The notes under the pieces were generated by a model. The model was not told the DNA's origin, did no database searches, and saw nothing but the letters and a program-made list of their open reading frames with translations. Below, piece by piece: positions 57,044-64,000 of a stretch of DNA of 64,000 nt. The number at the start of each line of letters is the position of its first letter. Positions within the stretch are counted from its first letter, which is position 1. The stretch covers positions 1-64,000 of the forward strand of contig DAOKYT010000004.1 in NCBI GenBank assembly GCA_035326025.1, given 5' to 3'. The position numbers and the translations under genes are program-made. The DNA is from Amarobacter sp035326025 (GTDB taxonomy: Bacteria; Chloroflexota; Dehalococcoidia; Tepidiformales; Tepidiformaceae).

Positions 57044-58735
57044 ATGGCGCGCTTGACTGGCGCACAGATGGTGCTGGAGAGCCTCCAGCGCGAAGGCGTG
57101 GACACGATCTTCGGGTATCCCGGAGGCGTGGTGCTCCCGCTTTACGACACACTTCCGCAGTATCCGGGCATCCGGCACATCCTTGTCCGGCACGAGCAGG
57201 GCGCGGCACACATGGCCGACGGCTATGCCCGGGCCAGCGGACGGATGGGCGTGTGCCTTGGGACGAGCGGTCCGGGGGCAACGAACCTTGTGACCGGCAT
57301 CTGCACGGCGTGGATGGACTCGACGCCGGTGCTGGCGCTGACCGGGAACGTGACGCGCTCGCTGCTCGGGAAGGACGGGTTCCAGGAAGCGGATATCACG
57401 GGGATCACGCATTCGATCACCAAGCACAACTACCTCGTGATGCGGCCGGAAGAGATCGCGCTGACGATGCGCGAGGCGGCCCACATCTGCCGCACGGGAC
57501 GACCGGGACCGGTGCTGGTGGATATTCCGAAGGACGTGTTCCAGGAGTCGGCGGAGTTCGACTGGCCAGAACAGATCAACCTGCGGGGCTACAAGCCGAC
57601 AACGGAAGGGCACGCCGGGATGATCCGGCGGGCGGCGGAGCTCATCGACCAGTCGAAGCGTCCGATCATCATCGCCGGGCACGGGGTGATCTGGGGTGAA
57701 GCACACAACGAACTGGTGGAGCTGGCGGAGAAGGCCGACATCCCGGTGATCACGACGTTCCTGGGGATCGGCGCGTTCCCGGAGTCGCATCCGCTGAGCT
57801 ACGGCTGGCTGGGCATGCACGGCATGTTCTATGCGAACATGGCGGCGGACCAGGCAGACCTGGTCATCGGTATCGGCATGCGGTTCGACGACCGTGCGAT
57901 GGGCAGGTTCAACGACTTCAACCCGGGCGTGAAGATCATCCACATCGACATCGACCCGGCGGAGATCGGCAAGAACTTCCCGACGGCGGTGCCGATCGTG
58001 GGGAATGCGAAGAACGTGCTCCCGCGGCTTGCCGAGCAGGTGAAGGAGGCGGAGCGCCAGGAGTGGCGGAACTGGATCGACCAGGTGCGGGAGGAACACC
58101 CAAGCCTGCACATCCGGGAGAGCCGGCGGATGCTGCCGCAATACGTGGTGCGGACCCTCTACGAAGAGACGAACGGGGATGCGACGATTGTGACGGGCGT
58201 GGGCCAGCACCAGATGTGGGCCGGTCAGCACTACTTCTACAAGCGGCCGCGGCAGCTGGTGACCTCGGGCGGGCTGGGGACGATGGGCTTCGAACTGCCG
58301 GCGGCGATCGGGGCGCAGGTAGCGCTACCGGAGGCGGAGACGTGGGCGATCTGCGGTGATGGCGGCTTCCAGATGACGCTCCAGGAGATGGCCGTGCTGG
58401 TGGACGAGAACCTGCCGGTGAAGATCGCGATCTTCAACAATGGCTACCTGGGCATGATCCGGCAGTGGCAACACCTGTTCTATGACCGGAACCTGGTTGA
58501 TGCGGCGATGACGCAGCCGGACTTTTGCAAGCTGGCCGACGCCTATGGCATCCGGGCCATCCGGGTGGAGACCAAGGCGGAGGTGGCGCCGGCGATCCGG
58601 GAGGCGCGGGCGTACCGGGGGCCGATCCTGCTCGACTTCCAGATCGACCAGGAGGAGAACGTGTGGCCGATGGTGCCCGCGGGAGCGGCGCTATCGGAGA
58701 CGATTGAGGCCCCGGCCGAGGAGCTTGCCCGATGA
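57044..58735 (+). CDS. ilvB: Acetolactate synthase large subunit
   Basis: 563 residues. First common enzyme of valine, leucine and isoleucine synthesis (pyruvate to acetolactate), ThDP- and FAD-dependent. Motifs: F-G-Y-P-G-G-V-V-L-P, R-H-E-Q-G-A-A-H-M-A-D-G-Y-A (cofactor Glu), G-T-S-G-P-G-A-T-N, and ThDP motif G-D-G-G-F-Q-M-T, then N-N-G-Y-L-G-M-I-R-Q-W-Q. ATG 57044 is set by the family N-terminus; a GGAAGG lies about ten bases upstream. Overlaps ilvN by four bases. Confidence 0.96.
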   Translation: MARLTGAQMVLESLQREGVDTIFGYPGGVVLPLYDTLPQYPGIRHILVRHEQGAAHMADGYARASGRMGVCLGTSGPGATNLVTGICTAWMDSTPVLALTGNVTRSLLGKDGFQEADITGITHSITKHNYLVMRPEEIALTMREAAHICRTGRPGPVLVDIPKDVFQESAEFDWPEQINLRGYKPTTEGHAGMIRRAAELIDQSKRPIIIAGHGVIWGEAHNELVELAEKADIPVITTFLGIGAFPESHPLSYGWLGMHGMFYANMAADQADLVIGIGMRFDDRAMGRFNDFNPGVKIIHIDIDPAEIGKNFPTAVPIVGNAKNVLPRLAEQVKEAERQEWRNWIDQVREEHPSLHIRESRRMLPQYVVRTLYEETNGDATIVTGVGQHQMWAGQHYFYKRPRQLVTSGGLGTMGFELPAAIGAQVALPEAETWAICGDGGFQMTLQEMAVLVDENLPVKIAIFNNGYLGMIRQWQHLFYDRNLVDAAMTQPDFCKLADAYGIRAIRVETKAEVAPAIREARAYRGPILLDFQIDQEENVWPMVPAGAALSETIEAPAEELAR

Positions 58736-59343
58736 CTCCCTCGGTGAATGGTTCGCGCAAACGGCACGCGCAGCACACCGTCGTTGCCATCGTGGAGGAC
58801 AAGCCAGGCGTGCTGATGCGCGTGGCGAGCCTGTTCCGGCGGCGGGGGTTCAACATCGAGTCGCTGACCGTGGGGTACTCGGAGTCGCCGGGGTTGAGCC
58901 GGATGACAATCGTTGTGGATGGGGCGAGCGCGCCAGTGGAGCAGGTGGAGAAGCAGCTCTACAAGCTCATCGACGTGGTGAAGGTGACGGACCTGAGCAA
59001 CGAAGACATGGTGGCGCGCGAGCTGGCGATGTTGAAGGTGCGCTGCAACAACGTGAACCGGCACGAGCTGCTGGACATCGCGAACGTGTTCCGGGCGGAC
59101 GTGGTGGACATCGCGACCAACTCGATCATCCTCCAGGTGGTGGGTGACGAGGACAAGATCGACGGCCTGGTGAAGATGTGTGAGCCGTACGGGATCCGGG
59201 AGCTTTCGCGCACGGGGCGAATCGCGATGGTCCGCGGGGCGAAGACGACGACGGTCCACGAGCCGGAGCCAGAGAAGATTGCGAAAATCCACGCGACGCA
59301 GGGGCGGCGGGTGGAAGGGGAGCTGCCGTTCAGCAGCGATTGA
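58732..59343 (+). CDS. ilvN: Acetolactate synthase regulatory small subunit
   Basis: 203 residues, the long form. N-terminal ACT domain (A-I-V-E-D-K-P-G-V-L-M-R-V-A-S-L-F-R-R-R-G-F-N-I-E-S-L) that binds valine for feedback control, followed by the ALS_ss_C domain. The ATG overlaps the ilvB stop (ATGA), so the subunits are made together. A clear terminator follows; ilvC is not in this window. Confidence 0.96.
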   Translation: MTPSVNGSRKRHAQHTVVAIVEDKPGVLMRVASLFRRRGFNIESLTVGYSESPGLSRMTIVVDGASAPVEQVEKQLYKLIDVVKVTDLSNEDMVARELAMLKVRCNNVNRHELLDIANVFRADVVDIATNSIILQVVGDEDKIDGLVKMCEPYGIRELSRTGRIAMVRGAKTTTVHEPEPEKIAKIHATQGRRVEGELPFSSD

Positions 59344-59370
59344 CACGGCAGCCTGGCGCACGACGAAGAG

Positions 59371-59403
59371 CTCCCTCCGGGCACTGCCGGGAGGGAGTTC
59401 TTT
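59371..59403 (+). terminator. Intrinsic terminator of ilvBN
   Basis: CTCCCTCC (59371-59378) pairs with GGAGGGAG (59390-59397), with an inner GGC/GCC pair, followed by TTCTTT. Confidence 0.82.
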
Positions 59404-59650
59404 GTCGTGAAGACTCGGGAACGAGGACTCGGGACTGAGGACGAAGCAAGGACCTCGCAGGGCGCCATGACTGGCGCGCCCCGGATAGCGGGAGGCACTC
59501 TGTTCGAAATAGCGCGGGAAGATCTCGAACGAGGTGAACCCGCGAGGGTTCGGTGGGAGGAAGCCTGGCAAACCGGACCACGGGGAGGTGAGTTGTCGGC
59601 GGGCGCGGCGGGCCATACGCTACGGCCACATTCGCACCCCCGGCGGACGC
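59404..59650. other. Non-coding interval between ilvN and the AI-2E permease
   Basis: About 250 bases after the terminator. It contains an imperfect GAGGACTCGGGA repeat (59412-59440) and a small hairpin GAACC-CGCGAG-GGTTC, but no gene, convincing promoter or known riboswitch. Confidence 0.4.
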
Positions 59651-60721
59651 ATGCTCAAGATCGAACTTTCCTATCGCGGGCTGGTCGTCGTGGGGCTCGC
59701 GATCCTTTCGTTGTGGGGCCTGGTCCAAATCTGGCCGGTGGTGCTGCTGGTGCTGACGGCCTTCATCTTCATGGCGGCGCTTCTGCCGTACGTGGAGTGG
59801 CTGGTCCGGCACGGGTTCAACCGCGTGGTGGCGGTGCTGCTGATCTTGCTGACGATCCTGGTGGGGCTGGGGTCGATGGTGGCGCTCGTGGCGCCGGCGA
59901 TGTTCGACGAGTTCCGCGATCTGCGGTCGAACCTGCCGGACTACGCGGAGGACTTCGAGCGGTTCATGGCGGACTTCGGGTTCGAGACGGACCGGTGGGA
60001 CCTTCCGGAGCGCGCGGAGGACATCAACTGGAGCAACCTGATCAGCGGGAGCCAGGCGGTTGATTACGGGCAGCGCGCGCTGGTGGGTGTGCTTTCGGCA
60101 TTCACGGTGCTGGTGCTGACGGCGTATTTGCTTGTGGACACGAAGCGGCTGCGGGTGTTCCTGTTCCGGTTCATCCCGGGGGAGCGCGAACCCGACGCGG
60201 AACACTTCATCCAGGCGCTGAGCCGGGTGGTCGGCGGGTATGTCCGCGGGCAGCTCATCACTTCGATGATCATCGGGCTGTACACGCTGGTGGTGCTGCT
60301 GATTGTGGATGTGCCGAACGCGGTGGCGTTTGGCGTGCTGGCCGCGTTCGCGGACATCATCCCGCTGATCGGGGCGTTCATCGCGATCGTGCCGGCGGCG
60401 GTGGCGGCGTTCCAGGAATCGCCGACACAAGCGCTGATCGTCCTGATCGCGCTGCTGGTCTACCAGCAATTCGAAGACCGGTTCCTTGTGCCACGCGTCT
60501 ATGGCCAGACGCTGAACCTCCCGGCGCTCGTCGTGTTGATCGCGGTACTGGTGGGTGGGGAGTTGCTGGGGATCACCGGGGTGTTGCTGGCGCTGCCGGC
60601 CGCGGCGGCGGGGCGCGTGGTGCTCGACTATTACCTTGACCGGAGGGATGCGGGCCGGGGGCTGGAACAGGGGGACGGGCACAAGGAGCTGCTGGCCCCC
60701 GATGCTCCGGCGGAGGCGTAG
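59651..60721 (+). CDS. AI-2E/PerM-family transporter
   Basis: 356 residues with seven to eight membrane helices: two at the start, then a soluble loop (about 85-140), then a C-terminal bundle with G-G-Y-V-R-G-Q-L-I-T-S-M-I-I-G, D-I-I-P-L-I-G-A-F-I-A and Y-Q-Q-F-E-D-R-F-L-V-P-R-V-Y-G, the family signature. Substrates are mostly unknown (some export autoinducer 2, others Na+/H+). ATG 59651 chosen; 39 upstream in-frame residues have no membrane character. Four bases separate it from the carboxylase gene. Confidence 0.9.
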   Translation: MLKIELSYRGLVVVGLAILSLWGLVQIWPVVLLVLTAFIFMAALLPYVEWLVRHGFNRVVAVLLILLTILVGLGSMVALVAPAMFDEFRDLRSNLPDYAEDFERFMADFGFETDRWDLPERAEDINWSNLISGSQAVDYGQRALVGVLSAFTVLVLTAYLLVDTKRLRVFLFRFIPGEREPDAEHFIQALSRVVGGYVRGQLITSMIIGLYTLVVLLIVDVPNAVAFGVLAAFADIIPLIGAFIAIVPAAVAAFQESPTQALIVLIALLVYQQFEDRFLVPRVYGQTLNLPALVVLIAVLVGGELLGITGVLLALPAAAAGRVVLDYYLDRRDAGRGLEQGDGHKELLAPDAPAEA

Positions 60722-60724
60722 GCC

Positions 60725-62665
60725 ATGTTCAGGAGCGTGTTGATCGCCAACCGGGGGGAGATCGCGGTGCGGATTGTGGAAACGCTCCGGCGGATGGGCA
60801 TCCGGGCCGTGGCCGTTGCCTCGATTCCCGACAGACGTGGGCTGGCGGCACGGATGGCTGACGCGGTGGTGGAACTGGACGGTTCGAGCGCGGCCGAGAG
60901 CTACCTCGATGTGGACGCGATCATCCGGGCGGCGAAGGCAGAGGACTGCCAGGCGATTCACCCGGGCTATGGGTTCTTGAGTGAACGGGCCGACTTCGCT
61001 GAGCGGTGCGAAGCGGAAGGCATCGTCTTCGTTGGGCCGCCGCCCGGGGTGCTCCGCGCCCTGGGTGACAAGGGTGCGGCACGCCGGCTGGCCCAGGAGC
61101 ATGGTGTGCCGGTAGTCCCGGGCTGGGACGGCGAGGATGACCCGGAGACCCTGGCGCGGGAGGCTGCGCGCATCGGCTATCCGGTGATGGTGAAGGCGCG
61201 GGGAGGCGGAGGCGGACGCGGGATGCGCCAGGTGTTCGCGGCGGCGGATCTGCGGGAGGCGATCGAGGGCGCTCGCCGCGAGGCGCTGGCGGCCTTCGGC
61301 GATGGCGGTTTGCTGATTGAGAAGCTGGTGCGGAACGCTCACCACGTGGAGGTCCAGGTCGTGGCCGACCGGCACGGGAATGCGGTCCACCTGGGGGAGC
61401 GTGACTGTTCGGTCCAGCGGCGCCACCAGAAGTTGATCGAGGAGTCTCCGAGCCCGGTGGTGGACGAGCGCCTTCGGGCGGAGCTGACCGGCGCGGCGCT
61501 CAGGCTGGCGGGCGCATCTGGTTATGTCAATGCCGGGACGTTCGAGTTCTTGGTGACGGGTGATGAGTGGTACTTCATCGAGGTGAACCCACGCTTGCAG
61601 GTGGAGCACCCGGTGACCGAGGCAGTGACGGGGCTGGACCTGGTGGAGTTGCAGATGCGGGTGGCCGCCGGCGAGGCGCTGCCGTTACGGCAGGAAGGTG
61701 TGCGCTTCGAGGGGCACGCTATCGAAGTCCGGGTGAATGCCGAGGACCCCTGGAACGGGTTCATGGGTGGGGGCGGGCGGTTGCGCGGTTGGGACTACGG
61801 CGGGGCAGCACGGATCGATGCCGGGTACGCGCGCGGGGATGCGGTGCCGGGGAGCTACGATTCGCTGCTCGCGAAGGTGATCGGGCATGGGGCGAACCGG
61901 GAGGAGGCGATCGCGCGGACACAGGAGAGCCTCGAAGCGCTGGGGATCGAGGGAGTGACGACGAATGCCGGGTTCGTGGAGCGCATCCTCGGCCACGCCG
62001 ATTTCGCGCGGGGCGCGGCGACGGTGGACTGGCTCGACGCGACGCTGGCGGAGTTGCTCGCCCCGCGGGTGCCGCTTGAGCACTGGGCCGCGGCTGCTGC
62101 CGCTCTTGCGCAAGGCGCGCCCGGAGGCGCAGATCCATGGCAGGGCGCCCGCTGGATCGGCGCGGGTGGTGCGGTGACGTGGCTTTCGAGCGGGCCGGAG
62201 CGTTCCACCGCGGAGGTCCGGGGGCGCGGCCCGTCGTTCGAGGTGCTTGTCGATGGCCAGGCCCGGGTGGTGCGGGTTGAGCGCGGCCCGGCTGGCGGTG
62301 CGGCGTGCCGGGTTGGTGTTGGCGGGCCCCCGCTGGCGGTTGCTCGCGCGGCCGGTGCCGTGCGCGTGCGGGGACTGGATGGGATGGAATCGTTGATCCG
62401 GATGGAGGCGCCCCCACCACTCCCCCGGCGGACCCATGCCGAAGCCGCCGGGGCTGTGGCCATCGTGGCGCCGCTTGCCGGGACGGTGGCGTCGGTCCGT
62501 GTCGTGGCGGGCGACGCGGTGGAGGCGGGCCAGCTCCTGATGACGCTGGACGCGATGAAGATGGAGCATCGGATCACCGCGCCAGAGGCGGGAGTGGTGC
62601 GCGAGGTGTGCGCTGGCGCTGGCGACATCGTTCGCGAGGGCGACAGGCTGGTCGAGATGGAATAG
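60725..62665 (+). CDS. Acyl-CoA carboxylase alpha subunit (biotin carboxylase + BCCP)
   Basis: 646 residues. Biotin carboxylase (about 1-445) with R-S-V-L-I-A-N-R-G-E-I-A-V-R-I, H-P-G-Y-G-F-L-S-E-R, the glycine-rich A-R-G-G-G-G-G-R-G-M-R and F-I-E-V-N-P-R-L-Q-V-E-H. A linker domain follows and the C-terminus carries the biotinyl lysine in D-A-M-K-M-E-H. It carboxylates its own biotin for transfer to an acyl-CoA by a partner such as the carboxyltransferase at 8048. The interdomain region is unusually Gly/Ala/Val-rich. Confidence 0.95.
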   Translation: MFRSVLIANRGEIAVRIVETLRRMGIRAVAVASIPDRRGLAARMADAVVELDGSSAAESYLDVDAIIRAAKAEDCQAIHPGYGFLSERADFAERCEAEGIVFVGPPPGVLRALGDKGAARRLAQEHGVPVVPGWDGEDDPETLAREAARIGYPVMVKARGGGGGRGMRQVFAAADLREAIEGARREALAAFGDGGLLIEKLVRNAHHVEVQVVADRHGNAVHLGERDCSVQRRHQKLIEESPSPVVDERLRAELTGAALRLAGASGYVNAGTFEFLVTGDEWYFIEVNPRLQVEHPVTEAVTGLDLVELQMRVAAGEALPLRQEGVRFEGHAIEVRVNAEDPWNGFMGGGGRLRGWDYGGAARIDAGYARGDAVPGSYDSLLAKVIGHGANREEAIARTQESLEALGIEGVTTNAGFVERILGHADFARGAATVDWLDATLAELLAPRVPLEHWAAAAAALAQGAPGGADPWQGARWIGAGGAVTWLSSGPERSTAEVRGRGPSFEVLVDGQARVVRVERGPAGGAACRVGVGGPPLAVARAAGAVRVRGLDGMESLIRMEAPPPLPRRTHAEAAGAVAIVAPLAGTVASVRVVAGDAVEAGQLLMTLDAMKMEHRITAPEAGVVREVCAGAGDIVREGDRLVEME

Positions 62666-62666
62666 C

Positions 62667-62804
62667 TCAGAGCGGGAGGCGGCCGGGGCGAACGGCGAGG
62701 GCGCCGGCGCCGGCGTAGTCGTGGCGCTCAAAGACGACGCCGGCGGTGGCGAGTTCGACAGCCGTGGCCCGGGAGCCGGAGAGTCCGGAGAGACCAGTGG
62801 ACAC
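62667..62804 (-). CDS. Possible 45-residue ORF or gene remnant
   Basis: GTG 62804 to TGA 62669-62667, with strongly C-ending codons as expected for a minus-strand gene here: A-V-E-L-A-T-A-G-V-V-F-E-R-H-D-Y, then a Gly/Ala/Pro-rich end. No ribosome site or -10 was found. It may be the C-terminal remnant of a larger protein in the interval between two convergent genes. Confidence 0.25.
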   Translation of the reverse strand: MSTGLSGLSGSRATAVELATAGVVFERHDYAGAGALAVRPGRLPL

Positions 62805-62906
62805 GTGTCCGTCGAGGGGCGACGGGAGATGTTTCCATCGTGCCGGGTGGTGGGGGGCGGCGTGACCGCCCGGTGGAGGAGTAAGGGGACTGGCGGTTTG
62901 GGCGGG

Positions 62907-64000
62907 TCAGCCCCGGTTCGCCCTGAGGACTTCCTCGACCTTGCTCAGCAGGTCCGCGGGGCGGTAGGGCTTCTGGATGAACCCGGCGAGGCCCTTGCCG
63001 ACGAAGCGCTCGGTGGCATCCTGTTCGTTGTAGCCGCTGGTAAGGAGGACGCGAACGGTGGGGTCGAGGTGGCGAAGCTCGCGGAAGCACTCCTCGCCAT
63101 CCATGTGGGGCATGGTCATATCGAGGATCACCAGGGCAACGCCCGGGGTGGCGCGGTGGACCTTAAGGGCCTCGACACCATCCGCGGCGAGAAGCACGGT
63201 GAAGCCGGAGCGTTCGAGGATGCGGCGGGTGACAGTCCGGACCGTCTCATCGTCATCGACGACGAGAACAATGCCCCGCGGGGCGGGCTCGGCTTCGGAT
63301 GCGGGCGGGAGTTGAGGCTCCGGAGGCCTGGAGGAGGCCGGGAGGGCGGCGGGGAAGAGGACTTTGAAGGTGGTGCCGCGGCCGGGTTCGGAGTAGAGCT
63401 TGATGGCGGCGCGGTGACCGCGAATGATGCCGAGGACTGCGGCGAGCCCGAGGCCGCGGCCAGTGAACTTCGTGGTGAAGAACGGATCGAAGATGCGGGC
63501 GCGGGTGGCCTCATCCATGCCCTGGCCGGTATCGGCGACTTCGATGTACACGTAGTCGCCCTCGGGGAGGTCGGCGTCGAGGTATGACTCGCGGAGGTAG
63601 TCGCGGTCGGCGTACTGCATGCCAGTGGAGATAGAAATGACGCCGCTGCGATCGCCGATGGCATCGGACGCGTTGGTGATGAGGTTCATGATGACCTGGC
63701 GGACCTGGGTCGCATCGGCCTCGATGAACGGGAGATTCGGGGCGAAGTGGTACTTGAGGACGGCTCGCTTGGAGACGGAGACTTCGAGCAGGTGGGCCAT
63801 CTCCTCGACGACGCGGGAGAGGTTGAGGGGCTCGATGACGAACTTGCCCTTGCCGGAGTAGGCGAGCATCTGGCGGGTGAGGTCGGCGGCGCGCTGAGCG
63901 GCGGTTTCGATGGCCTGGACGGTCTGGCGGGCGGGGGATTCGGGGGGAAGTTCGAGGAGGGCGAGGCCGGCGTTGCCAAGGATGGCGACGAGGAGATTGT
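62907..64000 (-). CDS. Hybrid sensor histidine kinase (C-terminal part, cut by window edge)
   Basis: 364 visible residues; the N-terminus lies beyond 64000. The HisKA region is entered at N-N-L-L-V-A-I-L-G-N-A-G-L-A-L-L (the phospho-His is just outside), then HATPase with N-L-I-T-N-A-S-D-A-I, D-T-G-Q-G-M and T-G-R-G-L-G-L-A-A-V. A fused receiver domain follows: V-V-D-D-D-E, phospho-Asp in L-V-I-L-D-M-T-M-P-H-M-D-G and the Lys in Q-K-P-Y. Such PAS/GAF-type hybrids autophosphorylate and pass phosphate to the receiver; the signal is unknown. Confidence 0.93.
   Translation of the reverse strand, partial: NLLVAILGNAGLALLELPPESPARQTVQAIETAAQRAADLTRQMLAYSGKGKFVIEPLNLSRVVEEMAHLLEVSVSKRAVLKYHFAPNLPFIEADATQVRQVIMNLITNASDAIGDRSGVISISTGMQYADRDYLRESYLDADLPEGDYVYIEVADTGQGMDEATRARIFDPFFTTKFTGRGLGLAAVLGIIRGHRAAIKLYSEPGRGTTFKVLFPAALPASSRPPEPQLPPASEAEPAPRGIVLVVDDDETVRTVTRRILERSGFTVLLAADGVEALKVHRATPGVALVILDMTMPHMDGEECFRELRHLDPTVRVLLTSGYNEQDATERFVGKGLAGFIQKPYRPADLLSKVEEVLRANRG

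Noticed and set aside
59404..59650. Riboswitch upstream of the AI-2E permease
   Set aside because: Small hairpins and a G-C-A-A-A-C-C string were seen, but no known riboswitch core is present and a terminator precedes the region.
1..64000. CRISPR arrays, IS elements or prophage
   Set aside because: No regularly spaced direct repeats, transposase, integrase or phage structural genes were found on either strand.

Overview
The window is a high-G+C bacterial chromosome segment, roughly two-thirds G+C by eye, with almost all genes on the + strand. It is mostly housekeeping and central metabolism. The gene content suggests Chloroflexota, possibly near Dehalococcoidia/Tepidiformia, but that is an inference from gene content only. 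It contains a self-regulated SUF operon, a group II truncated haemoglobin, ATP-type PEP carboxykinase, a split acyl-CoA carboxylase, a 2-hydroxyacyl-CoA lyase-like enzyme and a DUF1800/DUF1501 pair. Two 100-base N runs (3762-3861 and 40566-40665) are scaffold gaps of unknown true size, so this is probably a draft or metagenome assembly.

Layout. 1-1.4 kb: two overlapping small genes with zinc-knuckle-like cysteines; here the + strand is C-rich, whereas it is G-rich from about 1.5 kb onward. 1.5-4.4 kb: TetR regulator, YkvA-like protein, folE, a gapped gene and a truncated haemoglobin. 4.8-7.9 kb: ffh, rpsP, khpA, rimM, a 56-residue CxxC protein, and tRNA-Ala(CGC) with a strong terminator. 8-17.1 kb: carboxyltransferase, Eis-like acetyltransferase, HDOD protein, pckA, small proteins, a tRNA-queuosine mannosyltransferase-like enzyme and a BrkB/YihY protein. 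17.1-23.9 kb: the SUF operon sufR-sufC-sufB-(unknown)-sufD-Rieske-sufS-sufU-sufT. 23.9-29 kb: a zinc-ribbon protein divergent from a Fur-family regulator, then glcDEF. 29-36.7 kb: Tat-exported solute-binding protein, CDF transporter, mfd and two membrane proteins. 36.8-41 kb: a membrane-anchored metalloprotease-like protein, a 2-hydroxyacyl-CoA lyase-like enzyme, and a decaying patch (frameshifted mazF with intact mazE, a HigB-like tail at the gap, an internally deleted hydrolase). 41-46.2 kb: M3 peptidase, DUF1800 and DUF1501 proteins. 46.2-54 kb: a methionine/SAM recycling neighbourhood (apt, MarR regulator, mtnA, mtnP, PfkB kinase, GNAT, ahcY, SAM riboswitch, metK). 54-59.4 kb: sugar nucleotidyltransferase, phosphohexomutase, an interrupted ORF, ilvB and ilvN with a terminator. 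59.6-64 kb: AI-2E-type permease, biotin carboxylase/BCCP protein, and the C-terminal part of a hybrid histidine kinase cut by the window edge.

How it fits together. The SUF operon carries scaffold, ATPase, cysteine desulfurase, sulfur-transfer protein and its own Fe-S-sensing repressor. The 46-54 kb cluster joins methylthioadenosine phosphorolysis (MtnP), isomerisation (MtnA), adenine salvage (Apt), S-adenosylhomocysteine hydrolysis (AhcY) and SAM synthesis (MetK) under an S-adenosylmethionine riboswitch with a visible four-segment attenuator. A recurring promoter layout, a TAnnnT hexamer only 6-9 nt before the start codon and usually without a Shine-Dalgarno sequence, suggests that many transcripts here are leaderless. 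No wholly new multigene system is obvious. The best candidates for new biology are the tandem zinc-knuckle pair, the unknown gene inside the SUF operon, the PfkB/GNAT pair inside the SAM-salvage cluster and the membrane-anchored HExxH protein.
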